From SLFT01 sp964493075 (lineage in GTDB: Bacteria > Hydrogenedentota > Hydrogenedentia > Hydrogenedentales > CAITNO01), in contig CAZBNU010000224.1 in the NCBI GenBank assembly GCA_964493075.1, positions 1-6,714 on the forward strand: a stretch of 6,714 nt of DNA, given 5' to 3'. Made by a program: the position numbers and the translations under genes. Shown here piece by piece: positions 1 through 3,837 of the stretch. Position 1 is the stretch's first letter. Every line of letters begins with the position of its first letter. The notes below the pieces were generated by a model. The model saw only the letters and a list, made by a program, of their open reading frames with translations. It had not been told where the DNA came from and searched no databases.

Positions 1-19
1 ACCTTTAAAGGGTAATTTC

Positions 20-619
20 ATGAAGATGTGGTATGGTATTTTAATTGCGGTAGTGTTGATAATTGTTGTAGGCGCAGGCTGTCTGCATTTAAGAAAGGGA
101 GGAGAAGCGGTGAATGTACTTAGGCATACGATGAAAGACATTGACGGCAACGATGTTGACCTGTCCCAGTATCTTGGTAAGGTGGTCATGGTTGTAAATG
201 TGGCTTCAAAATGCGGATTCACACCGCAATACAAGGAACTGGAGGATCTGTATCAGAAATACAAGGACGACGGCTTTGTCATCCTTGGCTTTCCTGCCAA
301 TGATTTCCTGCATCAGGAGCCCGGTACAGACGAAGAAATCAAATCCTTTTGTTCATTGAATTATGGCGTTACCTTCCCCATATTTTCAAAGATCACCGTG
401 CTCGGCAGAAACAAGGCGCCCCTCTATGAGGATTTGGTCTCAAGAAAAACCAATCCGAATCATGGCGGCATGATCAAGTGGAATTTTAGCAAGTTTCTGA
501 TTGGTCGCGACGGGAAGGTCATCAACCGCTTTGCACCCACCACCTCACCGAGCGATAACTCAGTGATAACAGCCATAGAAAATGCATTGGAAGATGAATC
601 TACCAATGCCACAGGCTGA
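20..619 (+). CDS. Glutathione peroxidase-like thiol peroxidase with N-terminal membrane anchor
   Basis: This 199-residue protein belongs to the glutathione peroxidase family, which reduces hydrogen peroxide and organic or lipid hydroperoxides. The catalytic tetrad is visible: Cys65 in NVASKCGFT, Gln99 in HQEPG, and Trp154-Asn155 in KWNF. Cys65 is encoded by TGC, so it is a cysteine enzyme rather than a selenoenzyme. Cys111 (SFCSLNYG) sits where the resolving cysteine of thioredoxin-dependent Cys-GPx enzymes lies, so thioredoxin is a more likely reductant than glutathione (inference). Residues 4-20 are strongly hydrophobic after a short Met-Lys start, giving a membrane anchor or signal sequence; the catalytic domain (about 33-192) would face the periplasm. 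A Cys at 21 follows Gly-Ala-Gly, a poor lipobox. The usual FPCNQF block reads FPANDF. AAAGGG at 7-12 is the ribosome binding site, 7 bases before ATG. Its composition looks more AT-rich than the downstream genes. Family assignment is secure; location and reductant are inferred. Confidence 0.93.
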   Translation: MKMWYGILIAVVLIIVVGAGCLHLRKGGEAVNVLRHTMKDIDGNDVDLSQYLGKVVMVVNVASKCGFTPQYKELEDLYQKYKDDGFVILGFPANDFLHQEPGTDEEIKSFCSLNYGVTFPIFSKITVLGRNKAPLYEDLVSRKTNPNHGGMIKWNFSKFLIGRDGKVINRFAPTTSPSDNSVITAIENALEDESTNATG

Positions 620-624
620 AATCC

Positions 625-660
625 AAATCAAGAAAAACTTGATTTATGGACGTGTTTTTT
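625..660 (+). terminator. Possible weak terminator after the peroxidase gene
   Basis: A perfect 8-bp inverted repeat (AAATCAAG at 625-632, CTTGATTT at 638-645) with an AAAAA loop begins 5 bases after the stop codon. The stem is AT-rich and the run of six T at 655-660 starts about 10 bases after it, so this is not a canonical intrinsic terminator. It may instead protect the 3' end of the mRNA. Confidence 0.4.
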
Positions 661-903
661 GAGATACTTCACGCGTAAGAATAGGGTTGACTGTATTTAT
701 TCGTTTCTTTACGGGGCGCGTTGGCACCCCTTAAGATCGGTAACGCTGCGGCTTCCAAGTCCTGTTAGGCGTTGGAGGTGTATCCCGGGCAATTACGATT
801 GAATTGTATCGCTAGTGTTGCATTCATAAAGACAGTATTCCCAAACAAAATGTGTTCTTGAGGAAGTTCCCAAAACAGGTAAGCACGAAAGGAAAATCTA
901 CCT
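661..903 (+). promoter_or_regulatory. Upstream region and probable structured leader of gap
   Basis: No gene is visible here; both strands lack a convincing coding frame. The region should contain the gap promoter. Two weak -35 candidates are TTGACT (687-692), with no good -10 partner, and TTGAAT (799-804), followed by an AT-rich TTCATAAA stretch at 823-830. Two possible RNA hairpins are present: GGGGCGC/GCACCCC (713-719 with 724-730, one C/A mismatch, GTTG loop), and CTTCCAA/TTGGAGG (752-758 with 772-778, one G-U pair) enclosing CCT/AGG (761-763 with 767-769). A near-dyad, TTGAGGAAGTTCCCAA, lies at 858-873. AAAGGA at 888-893 is the gap ribosome binding site, 10 bases before ATG. It matches no riboswitch class that I recognise. 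Confidence 0.35.
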
Positions 904-1899
904 ATGGCAACGAAAGTCGGTATCAATGGTTTTGGCCGCATCGGCCGCAATGTATTCAAACTCCTGATGGAAGAGTCCGCATTTGAGGTTGTTGCAATCA
1001 ACGACCTGACCAATGCAAAAACACTTGCTCATCTGCTTAAGTATGACAGCGTAAGCGGCGTATACGGCAAAGAAGTCAGCGCAAAAGAGGACGCCATCGT
1101 CGTAGACGGCAAAGAAGTAAAAGTAACAGCCGTGAAGAACCCCGCCGAGCTTGGTTGGGGCGCTATGGGCGTTGACCTCGTCCTGGAATCCACCGGCGTA
1201 TTCCGCGCCAAGGCACAGTGCATGATGCATGTTGAAGCTGGCGCGAAAAAAGTACTGCTGAGCGTTCCTCCGAAGGACGCTGTGGACGCTATTATTGTAT
1301 GCGGCGTCAACGACGACGTTCTGAAGTCAACGGATGTGGTTGTGTCCAACGCCAGCTGTACCACGAACTGCCTTGCCCCAATGGCAAAGGTAATCCACGA
1401 AAACTTCGGCATTATCCGCGGTCTGATGACCACCACCCACGCCTACACCAACGACCAGGTCGTACTTGACATCCCTCATAGCGACTTGCGTCGCGGCCGT
1501 GCAGCGGCCTACTCGATTATCCCGACCACGACCGGCGCCGCCCGCGCTGTTGGCGAAGTGTTACCCGACTTGAACGGCAAACTTGACGGCATGGCCATGC
1601 GCGTACCTGTTATTGACGGCAGTGTGGTTGACCTGGTTGCCCAGGTGGAAAAGAACACCACAAAAGCCGACCTGAACGCCGCGATCAAAGCCGCAGCGGA
1701 AGGCCCGCTGAAGGGCATCCTACAGTACATGGAAGACCCGATTGTGTCCTGCGACATCATCGGCAATCCCCACTCCAGCATTTTCGACGCAGCCCTCACC
1801 ACCGTTATGGACGGCAACTTCATTAAGGTTATCTCCTGGTACGATAACGAATGGGGTTATTCAAATCGCTGCATTGACCTGTTCAAAAAGATGGCGTAA
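904..1899 (+). CDS. gap: Type I glyceraldehyde-3-phosphate dehydrogenase
   Basis: The enzyme converts glyceraldehyde 3-phosphate, phosphate and NAD+ to 1,3-bisphosphoglycerate and NADH in cytoplasmic glycolysis, and runs in reverse in gluconeogenesis. At 331 residues it is full length for a bacterial phosphorylating GAPDH. The Rossmann nucleotide-binding motif GINGFGRIG is at residues 6-14. Asp34 in AINDLT is the acidic residue associated with NAD rather than NADP preference. The active-site signature SNASCTTNCLAP (148-159) carries catalytic Cys152, and His179 in TTTHAYT is its base partner. The phosphate-site segment SIIPTTTGAA is at 204-213 and the conserved C-terminal SWYDNEWGYSNR at 311-322. 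Start ATG 904 fits both the family N-terminus and AAAGGA at 888-893. It lies 84 bases upstream of pgk, whose product uses its product directly, with a terminator-like hairpin between them. No truncation or missing catalytic residue is seen. Confidence 0.98.
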   Translation: MATKVGINGFGRIGRNVFKLLMEESAFEVVAINDLTNAKTLAHLLKYDSVSGVYGKEVSAKEDAIVVDGKEVKVTAVKNPAELGWGAMGVDLVLESTGVFRAKAQCMMHVEAGAKKVLLSVPPKDAVDAIIVCGVNDDVLKSTDVVVSNASCTTNCLAPMAKVIHENFGIIRGLMTTTHAYTNDQVVLDIPHSDLRRGRAAAYSIIPTTTGAARAVGEVLPDLNGKLDGMAMRVPVIDGSVVDLVAQVEKNTTKADLNAAIKAAAEGPLKGILQYMEDPIVSCDIIGNPHSSIFDAALTTVMDGNFIKVISWYDNEWGYSNRCIDLFKKMA

Positions 1900-1920
1900 A
1901 CAAATTAATAGTACATGACG

Positions 1921-1957
1921 GGCGGAGCCGCGCATCAACGTTCGGCTCCGCCTTTCT
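1921..1957 (+). terminator. GC-rich hairpin between gap and pgk (terminator or attenuator)
   Basis: A perfect 10-bp stem, GGCGGAGCCG (1921-1930) with CGGCTCCGCC (1943-1952), encloses a 12-base loop and is followed by TTTCT (1953-1957). The stem is very stable but the T run is short, so termination is probably partial. It could let gap be transcribed more than pgk, or shield the gap mRNA 3' end. No clear promoter is visible between it and pgk, so pgk is likely to depend on read-through. Confidence 0.72.
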
Positions 1958-1983
1958 GAATAACAACTACAGGAGCGAGCACC

Positions 1984-3249
1984 ATGAATAAATTACAGAT
2001 ACAAGACCTGGACCTTAAAGGCAAGACCGTATTGATGCGGGTGGACTTCAATGTACCGCAACATGAGGACGGAACTGTCCGGGATGACACCCGTATTCGT
2101 GCCGCCCTGAAGAGCATTAATTATGTGCGGGAGCAGGGTGGCAAACTGGTACTGATGTCGCATCTTGGTCGTCCGGGCAACCTCGAGAAAGCCAAGGATG
2201 ATGCCGAAAAAGAGGCTATGGAAAAGAAAAACGCCACGTTGAAGATGGACCCTGTTGCAGACGCATTACGCGAACTCGTGGGTGGCAATGTGACGAAGCT
2301 GGATGCTTGTGTGGGACCAGAAGTGGAAGCCGCCGTGGCTGCCATGGAAACAGGCGATGTTATTTTGCTTGAAAATACCCGTTTTTATAAAGGGGAAACA
2401 AAGAACGATCCGGAATTTGCCGCAGCGCTGGCCAAACTTGGCGACGTGTATGTTTCCGACGCTTTTGGCACCGTACATCGTGCCCATGCTTCCACAGAAG
2501 GCGTAACCCATCACATTGCGCAGAGCGCAGCAGGCTTTTTGGTTGCCAAGGAAATGGCCTATTTCGGTCAGGTGTTGGATAATCCTGAACGCCCCCTCAC
2601 CGCGCTGCTGGGCGGCGCCAAGGTGTCTGATAAGATTACTGTCATTGAAAACCTGTTGAACCTGGTGGACACGCTGATTATCGGTGGCGGTATGGCGTAC
2701 ACCTTCCTGAAGGCCAAGGGCCTTGAAATTGGCAAATCGCTGCTGGATAAAGAGGGGATTGAAGTAGCAAAGAAGACGATGCAGATGGCAGAAGACAAGG
2801 GCGTAAAACTAATTCTTCCTGTGGATATCGTTGTGGGCGATGACTTCAGCAACGACGCCAACACACAAATCGTTAAAGTTGATGCCATTCCCGCAGAATG
2901 GGAAGGGCTTGACATTGGTCCCGAAACGATTCAACTTTTCAGTGATGTGATTAAGACCTCCCGCACTGTTGTGTGGAACGGTCCGGTCGGTGTTTTTGAA
3001 ATGGAAACCTTTGTCAAAGGCACTCGCGCCCTTGCTGATCTGCTTGCCGAAAGCGACGTTATCAGCATCATCGGCGGCGGCGATACTGCAGCGGCGGTAA
3101 CCCAGTTCGGACTTGCAGACAAAATGTCTCACGTTTCCACGGGCGGCGGCGCTTCCCTTGAAATGCTGGAAGGCAAAATACTCCCCGGTTTGGCGGCATT
3201 AACGGACAAACCTGCAAGCGGCTGTTGCTGTTGCAATAATTGCTGCTAA
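1984..3249 (+). CDS. pgk: Phosphoglycerate kinase with cysteine-rich C-terminal tail
   Basis: Pgk transfers the acyl phosphate of 1,3-bisphosphoglycerate to ADP, making ATP and 3-phosphoglycerate, directly after the GAPDH step encoded upstream. N-domain substrate motifs are RVDFNVP (19-25), SHLGRP (59-64), ENTRF (130-134) and DAFGTVHRAHAS (159-170). C-domain nucleotide motifs are GGAKVSDKI (210-218), WNGPVGVFE (331-339), GGGDT (364-368) and STGGGASLE (385-393). At 421 residues it is longer than the usual bacterial 390-400. Part of the excess is a charged Lys/Glu-rich stretch at about 65-85, after HLGRP. The rest is a tail after the normal end (GLAALTDK, to 409): PASG, then Cys414-417, two Asn, then Cys420-421. 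The tail codons alternate TGT and TGC. Such a tail suggests metal or disulfide chemistry, but nothing in the sequence proves a role. AGGAG (1971-1975) is spaced 8 bases from ATG. An intrinsic terminator follows immediately. Confidence 0.97.
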   Translation: MNKLQIQDLDLKGKTVLMRVDFNVPQHEDGTVRDDTRIRAALKSINYVREQGGKLVLMSHLGRPGNLEKAKDDAEKEAMEKKNATLKMDPVADALRELVGGNVTKLDACVGPEVEAAVAAMETGDVILLENTRFYKGETKNDPEFAAALAKLGDVYVSDAFGTVHRAHASTEGVTHHIAQSAAGFLVAKEMAYFGQVLDNPERPLTALLGGAKVSDKITVIENLLNLVDTLIIGGGMAYTFLKAKGLEIGKSLLDKEGIEVAKKTMQMAEDKGVKLILPVDIVVGDDFSNDANTQIVKVDAIPAEWEGLDIGPETIQLFSDVIKTSRTVVWNGPVGVFEMETFVKGTRALADLLAESDVISIIGGGDTAAAVTQFGLADKMSHVSTGGGASLEMLEGKILPGLAALTDKPASGCCCCNNCC

Positions 3250-3257
3250 AAAAAAGT

Positions 3258-3278
3258 CGGATAGACCATCCGTTTTTT
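3258..3278 (+). terminator. Intrinsic terminator of pgk
   Basis: CGGAT (3258-3262) pairs with ATCCG (3268-3272) around an AGACC loop, followed directly by six T (3273-3278). A run of A (3248-3255) just upstream can pair with the T run to lengthen the stem and could support some function on the opposite strand. The hairpin begins 8 bases after the pgk stop codon, so it fits as the end of the gap-pgk unit. Confidence 0.75.
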
Positions 3279-3291
3279 GATATACTATAAT
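3262..3291 (+). promoter_or_regulatory. Probable housekeeping-sigma promoter of rpsO
   Basis: A perfect -10 hexamer TATAAT lies at 3286-3291. Eighteen bases upstream is TAGACC (3262-3267), matching the TTGACA consensus at 4 of 6 positions. The predicted transcript would start near 3298 and carry a leader of about 88 bases before the rpsO ATG. The -35 element lies in the loop and 3' stem base of the pgk terminator, so the two signals overlap. The -10 match is seen directly; promoter activity is inferred. Confidence 0.5.
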
Positions 3292-3313
3292 TCCTTCATA
3301 TTTGTTTAACTTA

Positions 3314-3371
3314 CCCGCCACTCGGACGAACGGTTCACCGTCGTCGTGCTGGGTGCGGGCGAATACCCCAG
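3314..3371 (+). promoter_or_regulatory. Structured rpsO leader, candidate S15 autoregulatory RNA with pseudoknot
   Basis: Several complementary segments line up in the rpsO 5' leader. A long bulged hairpin forms from CAC/GTG (3319-3321 with 3346-3348), GACG/CGTC (3325-3328 with 3342-3345), an unpaired A3329, and ACGG/CCGT (3330-3333 with 3338-3341) capped by TTCA. Outside it, CCCGC (3314-3318) can pair with GCGGG (3355-3359), while CTGGG (3349-3353) can pair with CCCAG (3367-3371). These two helices interleave, giving an H-type pseudoknot whose last strand abuts the Shine-Dalgarno AAAGG (3372-3376). S15 is known to repress its own mRNA through leader structures that differ between phyla, including a pseudoknot in Escherichia coli. 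The pairings are read from the sequence; binding by S15 is inferred. Confidence 0.5.
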
Positions 3372-3385
3372 AAAGGTGAAAAAAA

Positions 3386-3655
3386 ATGACACTGGCAAAA
3401 GAAACCAAAAGCAAACTTATCGGGGAGCACGGCTCCAACAACGAGGATACCGGGTCCGTGGAGGTGCAAGTTGCGATCTTCACAGAACGCATCAATCAAC
3501 TCACCGATCACCTGCGGGCGCATCCCAAAGACTTCGCCTGCCGTCGTGGGCTGTTGCGCCTCGTAGGCAAACGTCGCAATCTGCTTAACTACGTCCACAA
3601 AAAAGATGTTGAGCGCTACCGCGCCCTGATCGGCAAACTGGGACTACGCCGATAA
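3386..3655 (+). CDS. rpsO: 30S ribosomal protein S15
   Basis: S15 binds the central domain of 16S rRNA early in small-subunit assembly, at the three-way junction of helices 20-22, and forms a bridge to the large subunit. The 89-residue length is exactly typical. Recognisable segments are DTGSVEVQVAIFTERI (21-36), the loop at 42-55, LVGKRRNLLNYV (59-70), and the C-terminal LIGKLGLRR (81-89). Junction-contacting residues Thr22, Gly23 and Gln28 are kept, as are His42 and Asp49. The usual KDxHSRRGL reads KDFACRRGL, so the common His-Ser pair is Ala51-Cys52. AAAGGTG at 3372-3378 places the start at 3386, and the N-terminus agrees with the family. The upstream leader is highly structured and pnp follows, a widely conserved neighbourhood. 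An alternative frame at 3346-3588 is a shadow. Confidence 0.97.
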   Translation: MTLAKETKSKLIGEHGSNNEDTGSVEVQVAIFTERINQLTDHLRAHPKDFACRRGLLRLVGKRRNLLNYVHKKDVERYRALIGKLGLRR

Positions 3656-3676
3656 TCCTGTCTTTGCAGACGAAAT

Positions 3677-3728
3677 ACCGCGGGTTTCAGGTTTTACCTA
3701 TGCGCATTCCCAAACCCGGCGGTGTTTT
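3677..3728 (+). terminator. Large hairpin after rpsO, terminator or RNA processing site
   Basis: ACCGC plus GGGTTT (3677-3687) pairs with AAACCC, one bulged G, then GCGGT (3712-3723): 11 base pairs. The 24-base loop contains its own small AGGT/ACCT hairpin (3689-3692 with 3696-3699). A T-rich stretch, TGTTTT (3723-3728), follows. The shape fits a partial intrinsic terminator between rpsO and pnp. In Escherichia coli this interval carries a terminator and RNase III cleavage sites, so double-strand cleavage is an equally good reading. Confidence 0.6.
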
Positions 3729-3745
3729 CCTGCCCATACTGACAC

Positions 3746-3773
3746 TTGAAGCAACAAGATAGAAAATTACAAA
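3746..3773 (+). promoter_or_regulatory. Weak candidate promoter of pnp
   Basis: TTGAAG (3746-3751) and TACAAA (3768-3773) each match the housekeeping-sigma consensus at 4 of 6 positions, with a 16-base spacer. It lies after the rpsO hairpin and before the pnp leader hairpin, in a locally AT-rich stretch, which is where a separate pnp promoter would be expected. The match alone is weak. Confidence 0.28.
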
Positions 3774-3786
3774 TAGAAACGATGAC

Positions 3787-3817
3787 GCACGGTTAGTCAC
3801 CAGGGTGGCTTGCGTGC
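3787..3817 (+). promoter_or_regulatory. pnp leader hairpin just upstream of the ribosome binding site
   Basis: GCACG (3787-3791) pairs with CGTGC (3813-3817). Inside it AGTCAC (3795-3800) pairs with GTGGCT (3805-3810, one G-U pair) around a CAGG loop, leaving a small internal bulge. The hairpin ends 8 bases before GAGG (3826-3829), the pnp Shine-Dalgarno. In Escherichia coli, PNPase represses its own synthesis after RNase III cuts a leader hairpin; a similar role here is inference by position. Confidence 0.4.
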
Positions 3818-3837
3818 AGTAACAAGAGGTAAGAAAA

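Noticed and set aside
71..82. Lipoprotein processing site at Cys21 of the GPx-like protein
   Set aside because: The -3 residue is Gly instead of Leu/Val/Ile, so the lipobox is poor; a simple membrane anchor is the safer reading, although lipidation is not excluded.
212..214. Possible selenocysteine at the GPx active site
   Set aside because: The codon is TGC, an ordinary cysteine codon, and no in-frame TGA occurs before the end.
838..877. Direct repeat TTCCCAAA at 838-845 and 867-874 upstream of gap
   Set aside because: Eight bases in an AT-rich region 29 bases apart can occur by chance; no third copy or known operator match.
3346..3588. Alternative + frame overlapping rpsO
   Set aside because: The rpsO frame encodes full-length S15 with a good ribosome binding site; this frame only reads its codons shifted.
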